A DNA stretch of 64,000 bases. Source: Microbacterium telephonicum (lineage in GTDB: Bacteria; Actinomycetota; Actinomycetes; Actinomycetales; Microbacteriaceae). Both the position numbers and the translations under genes were made by a program. The notes beneath the pieces are model-generated. The model saw only the letters and a list, made by a program, of their open reading frames with translations, searched no databases and was not told where the DNA came from. The stretch is taken from NCBI RefSeq assembly GCF_003651225.1, contig NZ_RCDB01000002.1, positions 806,001 to 870,000 on the forward strand. Direction: 5' to 3'. Within the stretch, counting starts at the first letter, position 1, and each line of letters opens with the position of its first letter. Positions 26,751 through 38,098 of this stretch are shown in pieces.

Positions 26751-27776
26751 TCAGCGGGACGCGGCGAGGCCGCGGTTGATCTGCCGCGCCCAGAGCGGCC
26801 CGCGGTAGATGAAGGCGGAGTAGCCCTGCACGAGGGTCGCGCCGGCGTCGAGCCGCTCGCGCACATCGGCCGCGGTCTCCACTCCCCCGGCGGCGATCAC
26901 GCAGAACTCCGCCGGGACCGCCGCACGCACGATCCGCAGCACCTCGAGCGACCGCCCCTTCAGCGGGGCACCCGACAGCCCGCCGACACCGGCGGCCTCG
27001 ATCCGCGCAGGGTCGCTGACCAGGCCGTCGCGCGAGATCGTCGTGTTCGTCGCGATGAGCCCGGCGAGATCCAGGTCGACGGCGAGACGGCTGACCGCTT
27101 CGACCTCGTCGTCGGGGAGGTCGGGCGCGATCTTGACGAGCAGCGGCGTCGTCCCGGCCGCCGCGCGGACCGCCGACAGCAGCGGACGGAGCGTCTCGAC
27201 GGCCTGCAGGCCGCGCAGGCCCGGCGTGTTCGGGGAGGACACGTTGACGACGAGGTAGTCGGCCAGCGGAGCGAGCAGCCGGGCGCTGACGAGGTAGTCC
27301 TCGGTCGCGTCGGCCACGTCGACGACCCGGCTCTTGCCGATGTTCACGCCGATGACTGCCCGCGGATGACGGCGGCGGGCGGCCACGAGACGCGCGGCGA
27401 CGGCCGCGGCCCCGTCGTTGTTGAACCCCATCCGGTTGACGAGCGCACGGTCGGCGACGAGACGGAACAGGCGCGGCTTCGGATTGCCGTCCTGCGCGAT
27501 CGCGGTGACGGTCCCGACCTCGACGTGTCCGAAGCCGAGGGCGTGGAGGCCCGCCGTCATCCGCACGTTCTTGTCGAACCCGGCGGCGACCCCGAACGGG
27601 GAGTCGAACACCAGCCCGAGCGCCTCGGTGCGCAGCGACGGATCCGGCTTCGTGACGGCGCGGACGATCGCCGCGAACGGGCGCACGCCCAGCAGCCGGA
27701 TGACCGGCACGACGAGGTGGTGCGCACGCTCGGCGTCCATGCGCGCGAACACCGTTCGGAAGATGAAGGGGTACAT
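26751..27776 (-). CDS. pyrD: Dihydroorotate dehydrogenase (class 2, quinone-dependent)
   Basis: A 341-aa flavoprotein that oxidises dihydroorotate to orotate with menaquinone as acceptor. The N-terminal helical extension typical of class 2 enzymes is present (FARMDAERAHHL), with GVAAGFDKN, NRMGFNNDG, VNVSSPNTPGLR with the catalytic serine, and IATNTT. It is the last gene of an operon after hisD and nrdR; the ATG overlaps the nrdR stop by one base. Confidence 0.96.
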   Translation of the reverse strand: MYPFIFRTVFARMDAERAHHLVVPVIRLLGVRPFAAIVRAVTKPDPSLRTEALGLVFDSPFGVAAGFDKNVRMTAGLHALGFGHVEVGTVTAIAQDGNPKPRLFRLVADRALVNRMGFNNDGAAAVAARLVAARRRHPRAVIGVNIGKSRVVDVADATEDYLVSARLLAPLADYLVVNVSSPNTPGLRGLQAVETLRPLLSAVRAAAGTTPLLVKIAPDLPDDEVEAVSRLAVDLDLAGLIATNTTISRDGLVSDPARIEAAGVGGLSGAPLKGRSLEVLRIVRAAVPAEFCVIAAGGVETAADVRERLDAGATLVQGYSAFIYRGPLWARQINRGLAASR

Positions 27777-28255
27777 CACACCTCGTCCGTCGCGGCAGCG
27801 GCCGCCGCCGCGTGGTCGGCGCGCAGCTGCCCGATCGCCGCCTCGAAGTCGTCGAGGGTGTCGAAGGCCTGGTAGACGCTCGCGAACCGCAGGTACGCGA
27901 TCTCGTCGAGGGTGCGCAGCGGCTCGAGGATGGCGAGGCCGATCTCGTTCGTGTCGATCTGCGACGTGCCGGTCTGGCGCACCGCTTCCTCGACCTCCTG
28001 CGCGAGCAGTGCGAGGTCGCCCTCGGTCACGGGGCGGCCCTGGCACGCCTTGCGCACGCCCGACATGACCTTCTCGCGGCTGAACGGCTCGGTGACGCCG
28101 GAGCGCTTGATCACGTTGAGGCTCGCCGTCTCGATCGTCGAGAAGCGGCCGCCACACTGGGGGCACTGCCGGCGGCGGCGGATGCTGAGGCCGTCGTCGC
28201 TCGTGCGGGAGTCGATGACGCGCGAGTCGGCGTGGCGGCAGAACGGGCAGTGCAC
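27776..28255 (-). CDS. nrdR: Transcriptional repressor of ribonucleotide reductase genes
   Basis: A 159-aa zinc-finger/ATP-cone repressor that senses ATP/dATP. HCPFCRH and [12 protein letters not shown] form the zinc ribbon, [17 protein letters not shown] is the family signature, and the ATP-cone runs from about residue 48 ([15 protein letters not shown]). GTG start one base after the hisD stop (TGACGTG), an unusual but clear coupling. The Ala-rich tail is non-conserved. Confidence 0.96.
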   Translation of the reverse strand: MHCPFCRHADSRVIDSRTSDDGLSIRRRRQCPQCGGRFSTIETASLNVIKRSGVTEPFSREKVMSGVRKACQGRPVTEGDLALLAQEVEEAVRQTGTSQIDTNEIGLAILEPLRTLDEIAYLRFASVYQAFDTLDDFEAAIGQLRADHAAAAAAATDEV

Positions 28256-28256
28256 G

Positions 28257-29564
28257 TCAGGCCTCCCGGTCCGCGAAGCGCGCGGTGACCGCTTCGCCGT
28301 GGGCGGGCAGCACCTCGGCACTGGACAGCGCGACGATGTCGTCGTGCACCGCGGCGAGGGCGTCGCGGTCGTAGACGATGACCTGCTGCGGGCGCAGGAA
28401 CGTCGAGGCCGACAGACCCGCCGCGTACCGGGCCTGACCTCCGGTGGGCAGCACGTGGTTGCTTCCGGCGAGGTAGTCGCCGAGACTCACCGGCGACCAC
28501 GGCCCCACGAAGACGGCGCCCGCGTTGACGAAGTCGTCGACGCGGGGATCCTCCAGGTGCAGTTCGAGGTGCTCCGGCGCGTACGCGTTGCTGAACGCCG
28601 TCGCCGCGTCGAGATCGTCGACGAGCACGATGGCCGACTGCGGCCCCGCCAGGGCCACCGCCACGCGGTCGGCGTGCAGCGTCGCGGACGCGCGCGCCTC
28701 GACAGCGGCGGCCACGGCATCCGCGAGCGCTGCGGAGGGCGTGACGAGCACGGCGCCGGCCTGCTCGTCGTGTTCGGCCTGGCTGACCAGGTCGGCGGCG
28801 ACGAGGTCGGGGTCGGCGCTCGCATCGGCGACGACGAGGATCTCGGTCGCACCGGCCTCGGAGTCGGTGCCGACGATGCCGGCGACGACGCGCTTGGCGA
28901 GGGCGACGAAGTTGTTGCCCGGGCCCGAGATGACGTCGACCGGGTCGAGGCCCAGCGACTCGACGCCGTGGGCGTAGGCGCCGATCGCGCCGGCGCCGCC
29001 CATCGCGTACACCTCGTCGATGCCGAGGAGGGCCGCGGCGGCGAGGATCACCGGGTGCACGCGGCCGTCGTGGTCACGCTGCGGCGGCGAGGCGAGGGCG
29101 ACCTGCCCGACCCCGGCGACCTGGGCGGGTACCACGTTCATGACGACGCTCGACGGGTAGACGGCCTTGCCGCCCGGCACGTACACACCGACGCGCCGCA
29201 CCGGGCGCCAGCGCTGCTCGACGCGCGCGCCGGGTTCCAGCTCAGTCACCCGAGGGTCGGGCACCTGCGCCGCGGATGCCGCACGCACGCGGCGGATGGC
29301 CTCCTCCAGCGCGCGGCGCACCGCGGGGTCGAGCGTCGCGAGGGCCTCGTCGAGGTGGGCGCGCGGGACGCGCACGGCGTGCCCCTCGGCTCCGTCGAAG
29401 CGGGCGGCCTGCTCGCGCAGGGCGACCTCACCACGGGTCGCGACGTCGTCGACGATGCGCGCGGCGGTCGCCAGCGCCTCGTCGCGGGCGGCGGTGGCCC
29501 GTGGCACGGCCGCGAGCAGCTCCGCCGGCGTGAGCGTGCGCCCGCGCAGGTCGATGGTGCGCAT
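28257..29564 (-). CDS. hisD: Histidinol dehydrogenase
   Basis: A 435-aa zinc enzyme for the last two oxidations of histidine synthesis. [36 protein letters not shown] covers the HisD signature region, and [17 protein letters not shown] carries the conserved histidine/glycine loop. Length is normal. Other his genes are not next to it here; instead it sits between a membrane protein gene (6-bp gap) and nrdR-pyrD. Confidence 0.97.
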   Translation of the reverse strand: MRTIDLRGRTLTPAELLAAVPRATAARDEALATAARIVDDVATRGEVALREQAARFDGAEGHAVRVPRAHLDEALATLDPAVRRALEEAIRRVRAASAAQVPDPRVTELEPGARVEQRWRPVRRVGVYVPGGKAVYPSSVVMNVVPAQVAGVGQVALASPPQRDHDGRVHPVILAAAALLGIDEVYAMGGAGAIGAYAHGVESLGLDPVDVISGPGNNFVALAKRVVAGIVGTDSEAGATEILVVADASADPDLVAADLVSQAEHDEQAGAVLVTPSAALADAVAAAVEARASATLHADRVAVALAGPQSAIVLVDDLDAATAFSNAYAPEHLELHLEDPRVDDFVNAGAVFVGPWSPVSLGDYLAGSNHVLPTGGQARYAAGLSASTFLRPQQVIVYDRDALAAVHDDIVALSSAEVLPAHGEAVTARFADREA

Positions 29565-29569
29565 CCGGG

Positions 29570-30634
29570 TCAGCCGCGGGTCACGCCGGAGACGTCGTGC
29601 AGGTAGCCGATCCGGCCGTCCTCGTGACGCACCACGAACGTGTCACCGCGGTCCTCGATGACGAGGGCCCACGCGGTCGGGCCGACCGTGAACAGCGGCG
29701 CGCCGCTCTCGTCGACGACGTCGCGCTCGACGGGCGCGAGCGCCCAGAACGCCTGGCTCGCGGCGGGGGCCGTCGTGACGGGCTCCTCGGCCGCGGCGGT
29801 CTGCGCGGCGGGCGCGGCCCACGGGTCGGCATCGTCGTCCGCCGCGGGACGGGAGACCGGAACGGTGGCGGGACGCGCGGTCACGGGACGTGCGGGGCTG
29901 GCCAGCGCATGCGCGGTGACCTGCGGACGTCCGCGGAAGTCCTGGTCGAACGGGGCGATGAACGGCGCGAAGACCGTGAGGAGCACACCGGCGAGCATGA
30001 GGAAGAACTCTACCCAGATCACCCAGCTGTGCAGCCACAGTCCGCCCTGGGCGGCGCGGGCGATCTCTTCCCAGAGGATGCCAAGCCACACCAGCGTCGC
30101 GACCGAGAACGCCACGGAGGCGAACTGGTCGATGCCGAGCGACCCGACGCGACGGATGCCGTCCGGCGAGAACCGGCGCAGCACGAGGAGCCCCACGGCC
30201 ACCGTGGGTGCGCCGATCGTGAGGATCCACGAGATGCCGGAGGTCCACACCGTGCCGCCCACGCCGAGCGCCTGCATGAAGCGCGCGTCGCCGTAGATCG
30301 AGAAGAACGAGACGACGAAGGCGACCGCCCACACTCCGAGGAGTGCGACCTCGCGGATCGAGAACGGGCCGACGCCGTACTGCACCGACGCCTCCCCCGG
30401 CTCGGCGACGGACGGCTGCGCGGCGGGACCGAGCGTCGGCTCGCCGTCGGCGTCGACCGTGGCGGATGCGGACTCCGGCGCCGTGTGCTCGGCCGCGTAC
30501 TCATCCGCGGCGACTTCGTCGGAGGATGCGGCCGCCGCGAGGGTCTCGCGGTCGAAGCGGTCGGTGCTCTGACCGAGGTCGTCTCCGGTCTCATCCCCGG
30601 TGGGCGTGGCGTTATCGCGGGTGTCGTCGCTCAC
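29570..30634 (-). CDS. Four-helix membrane protein with acidic N-terminus and C-terminal beta domain, unknown function
   Basis: A 354-aa protein. Residues 1-85 are acidic and Ala/Thr-rich, four hydrophobic segments lie at about 95-220, a Pro/Ala linker follows, and the last about 60 residues (FWALAPVERDVVDESGAPLFTVGPTAWALVIEDRGDTFVVRHEDGRIGYLHDV) look like a small SH3-like beta domain. GTG start with GAGAGG upstream. It precedes hisD by 5 bp and is probably the operon leader. Related proteins occur next to hisD in Microbacteriaceae as far as I know; the role is unknown. Confidence 0.7.
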   Translation of the reverse strand: MSDDTRDNATPTGDETGDDLGQSTDRFDRETLAAAASSDEVAADEYAAEHTAPESASATVDADGEPTLGPAAQPSVAEPGEASVQYGVGPFSIREVALLGVWAVAFVVSFFSIYGDARFMQALGVGGTVWTSGISWILTIGAPTVAVGLLVLRRFSPDGIRRVGSLGIDQFASVAFSVATLVWLGILWEEIARAAQGGLWLHSWVIWVEFFLMLAGVLLTVFAPFIAPFDQDFRGRPQVTAHALASPARPVTARPATVPVSRPAADDDADPWAAPAAQTAAAEEPVTTAPAASQAFWALAPVERDVVDESGAPLFTVGPTAWALVIEDRGDTFVVRHEDGRIGYLHDVSGVTRG

Positions 30635-30694
30635 GATGGTTCCTCTCGGATCTCGGTAGGCCGTGGTCACGATCCTACCTGTCCGCCCCCGCGC

Positions 30695-33600
30695 TCAGCC
30701 GAGGCACCCCGGCCCGAGCAGCCCCTTCAGCTCGCCGTACAGGTCGACGGTCACCGACACCGGGAGCGGCACCTCGAACACCTTCGCCATGCCGCCCTTG
30801 TGAAGGCGCAGGGTCACTTCGGTGTCACCCGGATGACGGCGCAGCGTCTCGGCGAGTCGCTCGATCGTCGTCTCGGTCGCGCGGTGCTCCGGCATGAGCA
30901 GCACGAGGGCGCCAGACGCGTCGACCGTCCCGAGGTCGGGGGCGAAGGCGGACTGACCGTGCAGGTTCAGGCCGTCGTCGCGCCGCGAAACCCGGCCGCG
31001 CACGACGAGGATGGCGTCCTGCTGCAGCATCGACTGGAACTCGGTGTAGGTCTTGCCCATGAACATGACCGTCACCTCGCCGTCGAAGTCCTCGACGGTG
31101 ATCATGCCGTACGGGTTGCCGCTCTGCTTCGCGACGCGGTGCTGCACGCTCGTGACGAGGCCCGCGACGGTGACCTGGTCGCCGTCGTCGACCGTCTCCG
31201 AGGCGAGCAGGTCGTGGATCGACGTCGACGCGTGCTTGGCGAGCGGGATCTCGAGCCCTGCGAGCGGATGGTCCGAGACATAGAGTCCCAGCATCTCGCG
31301 CTCGAAGGCGAGCTTGTCCTTCTTCGTCCACTCCGGGCGCGCCGGCACCTTCGGCGGCACCACCTCTTCGGCCGCGTCGTACAGGCTGTCGAAGTCGAAC
31401 CCGATGGCCCCCTGCGCCTCGTTGCGCTTGCGGTCGACGGAGGCCTCGGTGGCGTCCTCGTGGATCTCCAGCAGCGCGCGGCGGGTGTCGCCGAGCGAGT
31501 CGAACGCCCCCGCCTTGATGAGCGATTCCACGGTGCGCTTGTTGGCGACGTGCATCGGCACTCTGTCGAGGAAGTCGTGGAACGACGTGTACGGCCTGTC
31601 GGTGCGCGCCTGCACGATGCCGTCGACGACGTTCGCGCCCACGTTGCGCACGGCGCCGAGACCGAAGCGGATGTCCTCGCCGACGGCGGCGAAGTAGCGG
31701 ATCGACTCGCTCACGTCGGGCGGGAGCACCTTGATGCCCATGCGGCGGCACTCGTTGAGGTAGACCGCCATCTTGTCCTTCGAGTCGCCGACGCTCGTCA
31801 GCAGCGCGGCCATGTACTCGGCGGGATAGTGGGCCTTGAGGTACGCGGTCCAGTACGACACCAGACCGTACGCCGCCGAGTGGGCCTTGTTGAAGGCGTA
31901 GTCGGAGAAGGGCAGCAGGATGTCCCAGAGCGCCTGGATGGCGCCGTCACCGAATCCGCGCTCCTTCATCCCTCCGGAAAAGCCCTCGTACTGCTTGTCG
32001 AGCTCGGACTTCTTCTTCTTTCCCATCGCGCGGCGCAGGATGTCGGCCTGACCGAGCGAGAACCCGGCCACCTTCTGCGCGATCGCCATGACCTGCTCCT
32101 GATAGATGATCAGGCCGTAGCTGATGTCGAGGATGTCCTTGAGCGGCTCCTCGAGCTCGGGGTGGATGGGGGTGACCTCCTGCTGCCCGTTCTTGCGCAG
32201 CGCGTAGTTGATGTGCGAGTTCGCGCCCATGGGCCCGGGACGGTACAGCGCGATGACGGCCGAGACGTCTTCGAAGTTGTCGGGCTTCATGAGGCGCAGG
32301 AGCGAGCGCATCGGGCCGCCGTCGAGCTGGAAGACGCCGAGGGTGTCGCCTCGGGTGAGCAGGTCGTAGGCGGCACGGTCGTCGAGGGCGAGGTGCTCGA
32401 GGTCGAGCTCCTGCCCCCGGTTCATGCGGATGTTGTCGAGGGCGTCGGAGATGATCGTGAGGTTGCGCAGCCCCAGGAAATCCATCTTGATGAGGCCGAG
32501 GGTCTCGCACGACGGATAGTCGAACTGCGTGACGATCTGACCGTCCTGCTCGCGGCGCATGATCGGGATGATGTCCAGCAGAGGCTCGCTGGACATGATG
32601 ACGCCCGCCGCGTGCACGCCCCACTGGCGCTTGAGTCCCTCGAGGCCGAGTGCGCGGTCGAAGACGGTCTTGGCCTCGGGGTCGCTCTCGATGAGCGCGC
32701 GGAACTCGCTGGCCTCTTTGTACCGCTTGTGCTCGGGGTCGAACATGCCCCCGAGCTCCATGTCCTTGCCCATCACGGCGGGCGGCATGGCCTTCGTGAG
32801 CTTCTCGCCCATGCTGAACGGGAACCCGAGCACGCGACCGGCGTCCTTGAGGGCCTGCTTGGACTTGATCGTGCCGTAGGTGACGATCTGGGCGACGCGC
32901 TCGGAGCCGTACTTCTCGGTGACGTAGTCGATCACCTCGCCGCGGCGCCGGTCGTCGAAGTCGACGTCGAAGTCGGGCATGGAGACGCGGTCGGGGTTGA
33001 GGAAGCGCTCGAAGATGAGGCCGTGCTCGAGGGGGTCGAGGTCGGTGATCTTCATCGCGTAGGCGACCATCGAGCCGGCACCCGAACCGCGGCCGGGGCC
33101 GACGCGGATGCCGTTGTCCTTGGCCCAGTTGATGAAGTCGGCGACGACGAGGAAGTAGCCCGGGAACCCCATCTGCAGGATGATGCCGGTCTCGTACTCG
33201 GCCTGCGCCCGCACCTTGTCGGGGATGCCGCCGGGGTAGCGGTAGTGGAGGCCCTTCTCGACCTCTTTGATGAGCCAGCTGTCCTCGGTCTCGCCGTCCG
33301 GCACCGGGAAGCGCGGCATGTAGTTGGCGGAGGTGTTGAACTCGACCTCGCAGCGCTCGGCGATGAGCAGTGTGTTGTCGCACGCCTCGGGGTGGTCGCG
33401 GAACATCTGCCGCATCTCGGCGGCGGTCTTGATGTAGTAGCCGTCGCCGTCGAACTTGAAGCGGTTCGGGTCGTCGAGGGTCGAGCCCGACTGCACGCAC
33501 AGCAGAGCCGCGTGCGCGTCGGCCTCGTGCTGGTGCGTGTAGTGGGAGTCGTTGGTGGCGACGAGCGGGATGTCGAGGTCTTTGGCGATCCGGATGAGAT

Positions 33601-34213
33601 CGGTCATGACGCGGCGCTCGATCGACAGGCCGTGGTCCATGATCTCGGCGAAGTAGTTCTCCTTGCCGAAGATGTCCTGGAACTCCGCCGCCGCGGCCCG
33701 CGCCGCGTCGTACTGGCCGAGGCGCAGCCGGGTCTGGACCTCGCCGGAGGGGCATCCGGTCGTCGCGATGAGCCCCTTGCCGTAGGTCTGCAGCAGGTCG
33801 CGGTCCATCCGGGGCTTGAAGTAGTAGCCCTCCATGCTCGAGAGGGAACTCAGCCGGAACAGGTTGTGCATGCCCTGCGTGCTCTGGCTCCACAACGTCA
33901 TGTGGGTGTAGGCGCCCGAGCCCGACACGTCGTCGCTCTTCTGCTCGGGCGTGCCCCACGCGACGCGCGACTTGTCGCTGCGGTGCGTGCCGGGGGTGAC
34001 GTAGGCCTCGAGGCCGATGATCGGCTTGACCCCGGCCGCCTGCGCGGCGCGGTAGAACTCGAACGCCGCGAACGTGTTGCCGTGGTCGGTGACGGCGATC
34101 GCCGGCATGCCGTATTCGGCGGCCGCCTGTGTCATCGCGCCGATCTTCGCGGCTCCGTCGAGCATGGAGTACTCGCTGTGCACGTGCAGGTGAACGAAGG
34201 AGTCGGATGCCAC
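30695..34213 (-). CDS. dnaE: DNA polymerase III alpha subunit
   Basis: A 1172-aa replicative polymerase. The PHP domain starts at once (HLHVHSEYSMLDGA), the catalytic acids are in GPGRGSGAGSMVAY and MPDFDVDFDDRRR, HhH motifs follow and the OB domain (DQVTVAGLVTSVQHR) lies near residue 990. Length and order match the main DnaE1 of actinobacteria rather than the DnaE2 mutasome enzyme. GTG start; TAGACT lies 6 nt upstream with a damage-type motif before it. It is divergent from the NUDIX gene. Confidence 0.97.
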   Translation of the reverse strand: MASDSFVHLHVHSEYSMLDGAAKIGAMTQAAAEYGMPAIAVTDHGNTFAAFEFYRAAQAAGVKPIIGLEAYVTPGTHRSDKSRVAWGTPEQKSDDVSGSGAYTHMTLWSQSTQGMHNLFRLSSLSSMEGYYFKPRMDRDLLQTYGKGLIATTGCPSGEVQTRLRLGQYDAARAAAAEFQDIFGKENYFAEIMDHGLSIERRVMTDLIRIAKDLDIPLVATNDSHYTHQHEADAHAALLCVQSGSTLDDPNRFKFDGDGYYIKTAAEMRQMFRDHPEACDNTLLIAERCEVEFNTSANYMPRFPVPDGETEDSWLIKEVEKGLHYRYPGGIPDKVRAQAEYETGIILQMGFPGYFLVVADFINWAKDNGIRVGPGRGSGAGSMVAYAMKITDLDPLEHGLIFERFLNPDRVSMPDFDVDFDDRRRGEVIDYVTEKYGSERVAQIVTYGTIKSKQALKDAGRVLGFPFSMGEKLTKAMPPAVMGKDMELGGMFDPEHKRYKEASEFRALIESDPEAKTVFDRALGLEGLKRQWGVHAAGVIMSSEPLLDIIPIMRREQDGQIVTQFDYPSCETLGLIKMDFLGLRNLTIISDALDNIRMNRGQELDLEHLALDDRAAYDLLTRGDTLGVFQLDGGPMRSLLRLMKPDNFEDVSAVIALYRPGPMGANSHINYALRKNGQQEVTPIHPELEEPLKDILDISYGLIIYQEQVMAIAQKVAGFSLGQADILRRAMGKKKKSELDKQYEGFSGGMKERGFGDGAIQALWDILLPFSDYAFNKAHSAAYGLVSYWTAYLKAHYPAEYMAALLTSVGDSKDKMAVYLNECRRMGIKVLPPDVSESIRYFAAVGEDIRFGLGAVRNVGANVVDGIVQARTDRPYTSFHDFLDRVPMHVANKRTVESLIKAGAFDSLGDTRRALLEIHEDATEASVDRKRNEAQGAIGFDFDSLYDAAEEVVPPKVPARPEWTKKDKLAFEREMLGLYVSDHPLAGLEIPLAKHASTSIHDLLASETVDDGDQVTVAGLVTSVQHRVAKQSGNPYGMITVEDFDGEVTVMFMGKTYTEFQSMLQQDAILVVRGRVSRRDDGLNLHGQSAFAPDLGTVDASGALVLLMPEHRATETTIERLAETLRRHPGDTEVTLRLHKGGMAKVFEVPLPVSVTVDLYGELKGLLGPGCLG

Positions 34214-34219
34214 GGATCG

Positions 34220-34225
34220 AGTCTA
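34220..34225 (-). promoter_or_regulatory. dnaE -10 element with damage-type motif at 34234-34242
   Basis: TAGACT ends 6 nt before the GTG. GCGTCGGAG precedes it by exactly 8 nt and matches 6 of 9 positions of TTGTCRGTG, in the same arrangement as at uvrA and uvrB. Confidence 0.5.
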
Positions 34226-34258
34226 CGTGCGGCCTCCGACGCCGGGTCGGCGCGCGCT

Positions 34259-34264
34259 TAGGCT
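34259..34264 (+). promoter_or_regulatory. NUDIX gene -10 element (leaderless)
   Basis: TAGGCT ends exactly 6 nt before the ATG at 34271, giving a leaderless pair back-to-back with dnaE. Confidence 0.5.
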
Positions 34265-34270
34265 GGTCGC

Positions 34271-34744
34271 ATGGCCACTCCGGAGTTCGTCCTGTCGCTG
34301 CGCGAGAAGATCGGGCATGCACCGCTGCCGCTGGTGGGGGTGACCGCCGTCGTCTTCAAGGACGAGAAGGTGCTGCTGGGCAAGCGCGCCGACAACGGCG
34401 CGTGGCAGTGTGTCTCGGGCATCGTCGATCCGGGTGAGGAGCCCGCGGATGCCGCGGTGCGCGAGTGCCGCGAGGAGGCCGGCGTCGAGGTGCGGGCGAC
34501 CCGCCTCGCCCTCGTGCAGCAGCTCCCCCGCATCACGTATGCCAACGGCGACGAGGTGGACTACCTCGACCTCGTCTTCCGCTGCGACTGGGTCGCGGGC
34601 GACCCGCATCCGGCCGACGGCGAACTGACCGAGGTCGGCTGGTACGGCCTGGGCGAGCTCGTCGAGGTCGAGCAGTTCCACGTGCGCAAAATCGCGCTCG
34701 CGATCGCCGAGGACGACCCGACGTCGTTCGCCGGCGGGCGCTGA
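34271..34744 (+). CDS. NUDIX hydrolase
   Basis: A 157-aa hydrolase that cleaves nucleoside diphosphates linked to another group. The NUDIX box GIVDPGEEPADAAVRECREEAGVEV matches Gx5Ex7REUxEExGU. The N-terminal GHAPLPLVGVTAVVFKDEKVLLGKR and the DYLDLVFRCDW strand resemble the MutT/ADP-ribose group; the substrate cannot be assigned. Monocistronic, meeting the acyl-CoA ligase gene head-on after 15 bp. Confidence 0.92.
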   Translation: MATPEFVLSLREKIGHAPLPLVGVTAVVFKDEKVLLGKRADNGAWQCVSGIVDPGEEPADAAVRECREEAGVEVRATRLALVQQLPRITYANGDEVDYLDLVFRCDWVAGDPHPADGELTEVGWYGLGELVEVEQFHVRKIALAIAEDDPTSFAGGR

Positions 34745-34759
34745 CTTCCGGCGGACGTC

Positions 34760-36457
<1,698 letters not shown>

Positions 36458-36463
36458 CGGATC

Positions 36464-36469
36464 AGCGTA
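36464..36469 (-). promoter_or_regulatory. Acyl-CoA ligase -10 element (leaderless)
   Basis: TACGCT ends 6 nt before the GTG at 36457, inside the longer open frame, which argues for the shorter protein. Confidence 0.4.
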
Positions 36470-36520
36470 TGTACCGGCATGTACGCGTCGCCGCATGCGC
36501 CGGACTCTCTCCCGGCGCCG

Positions 36521-37155
36521 TCAGAGCTTCTTGCGCATCAGCACCCGCGGGAAGCCGTTGAGCACCGAATCGGTGTCGGCGGCCTTGCGGAAGCCCGCGC
36601 GTTGGAACAGCCTCCGCGTGCCGACGTAGGCCATCGTGAGGTCGACCTTCTCCCCCTGTTGTCGACCGGGTAGCCCTCGACCACGGTCGCGCCGCCGTCG
36701 CGCGCGAAGGCGACCGCCCCGTCGAGGAGCGCATGCGAGATGCCCTGCCCGCGGTGGCCCGGTCGCACCCGGATGCACCACACGCTCCAGACGCCCTCGT
36801 CGTCGCCGACGTGCGGGATGCGCCGGTTCGTGGCGAAGCTCGTGTCGGCGCGCGGGTGGACGGCGGCCCAGCCGACGACCTCGTCGCCGTCGTATGCGAG
36901 CACGCCGGGCGGGCCCGACGCCATCAGCTCGCGCACCTTCGCGCCCCGCGCCTCCCCCCGCAGCTCGCGGTTCTCCGCGCTGCGCGTGAGGCGGTAGCTC
37001 AGGCACCAGCACACGTTCGCGCTGCGGGACTTCGGCCCCACCATCGTCGCGACGTCGTCGAACGAGGTCGCCGGTCGCACCTCGATCGGAGTCTCGCCGG
37101 TCGAGGACGCCCCCTTGCCCGCCATGCCTGTCACGATGCCACCGGCATCCGACAT
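36521..37155 (-). pseudogene. GNAT-family acetyltransferase with a one-base frameshift
   Basis: Residues 1-158 read RPATSFDDVATMVGPK, WCLSYRLT, GWAAVHPRAD and the acetyl-CoA loop RVRPGHRGQGISHALLDGAVAFAR, typical GNAT. At VVEGYPVDNRG the frame is lost; the normal end (EKVDLTMAYVGTRRLFQRAGFRKA to VLMRKKL) continues in the next frame. One base missing from the C run at 36652-36656 (G run on the coding strand) explains it. Either a recent mutation or a sequencing error in a homopolymer; without it the protein would be about 210 aa. The start is uncertain: ATG at 37155 or 37125. It lies 21 bp after rluD. Confidence 0.8.
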
Positions 37156-37176
37156 CGGCAAGGCGCGGCGCGACGG

Positions 37177-38097
37177 TCAGTCGCCGCGCAGCACCTCGAG
37201 GGCGTGGGCGAGGTCGGCCGGGTAGTCGCTCGTCACGGTCACCGGGTCGGTCGTCACCGGGTGCGCGAACGTCAGCTCGTGCGCGTGCAGCCACTGCCGG
37301 GTGAGCCCGAGCCGTGCCGACAGCGTCGGGTCCCCACCGTACAGCGGGTCTCCGACGCACGGATGCCGGTGCGCGGCCATGTGGACGCGGATCTGGTGCG
37401 TGCGACCGGTCTCGAGATGGATCTCCAGGAGCGAGGCGCCCGGGAACGCCTCGATCGTCTCGTAGTGGGTGACGGAGTCTTTGCCATCGGGCGTGACGGC
37501 GAACTTCCACGAGTGCGACGGGTGCCGGCCGATCGGCGCGTCGATCGTGCCGGAGAGCGGATCGGGATGTCCCTGCACGACGGCGTGGTAGATCTTCTCG
37601 ACCTCGCGCTCCTTGAAGGCCCGCTTGAGAGCGGAGTAGGCACGCTCGGTCTTGGCGACGACCATCAGGCCGCTCGTGCCGACGTCGAGCCGGTGCACGA
37701 CCCCCTGACGCTCGGCGGCGCCGCTGGTGGCGATGCGGAAGCCCGCGGCGGCGAGGGCGCCGACGACCGTCGGCCCCTCCCACCCCACGGACGGGTGGGC
37801 GGCGACGCCGGCGGGCTTGTCCACGACCACGATGTCGTCGTCGTCGTAGGCGATGCCGAGGTCGGGTACCGCGATCGGCACGATCTCCGGTTCCCGCCGC
37901 GCCTGCCACTCGACATCGAGGAACGCGCCGCCCCGCAGCTTGTCGCTCTTGGCGAGGGTGCGCCCGTCCTGCCGCACGCCGCCGGCCTCGGCGACCTCGG
38001 CCGCGAACGTGCGCGAGAACCCGAGCATCTTCGCGAGGGCCGCGTCGACGCGCACGCCGTCGAGGCCGTCGGGGACGACGAGAGATCGCGAGTCCAC
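37177..38097 (-). CDS. 23S rRNA pseudouridine synthase, RluD/RluA family
   Basis: A 306-aa enzyme that isomerises uridines in rRNA. An N-terminal S4-like RNA-binding domain (residues 1-65) precedes the catalytic domain with [11 protein letters not shown], the catalytic aspartate D138 in [11 protein letters not shown], and [15 protein letters not shown]. By analogy to RluD it may target the helix 69 loop. It begins with GTG one base after the lspA stop (TGACGTG), the same junction seen at hisD-nrdR. The lspA-rluD pair is conserved in many bacteria. Confidence 0.94.
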   Translation of the reverse strand: MDSRSLVVPDGLDGVRVDAALAKMLGFSRTFAAEVAEAGGVRQDGRTLAKSDKLRGGAFLDVEWQARREPEIVPIAVPDLGIAYDDDDIVVVDKPAGVAAHPSVGWEGPTVVGALAAAGFRIATSGAAERQGVVHRLDVGTSGLMVVAKTERAYSALKRAFKEREVEKIYHAVVQGHPDPLSGTIDAPIGRHPSHSWKFAVTPDGKDSVTHYETIEAFPGASLLEIHLETGRTHQIRVHMAAHRHPCVGDPLYGGDPTLSARLGLTRQWLHAHELTFAHPVTTDPVTVTSDYPADLAHALEVLRGD

Positions 38098-38098
38098 G

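Noticed and set aside
29597..34261. A 1554-codon open frame on the + strand opposite hisD-side membrane gene and dnaE
   Set aside because: It is a shadow of GC-rich coding sequence on the other strand: the opposite strand encodes clear DnaE motifs, and this translation is a low-complexity Arg/Asp/Val/Leu mix without domains.
36521..37155. Programmed frameshifting to explain the two-frame acetyltransferase
   Set aside because: No slippery heptamer with a downstream structure is apparent and the family is not known for recoding; mutation or sequencing error is simpler.
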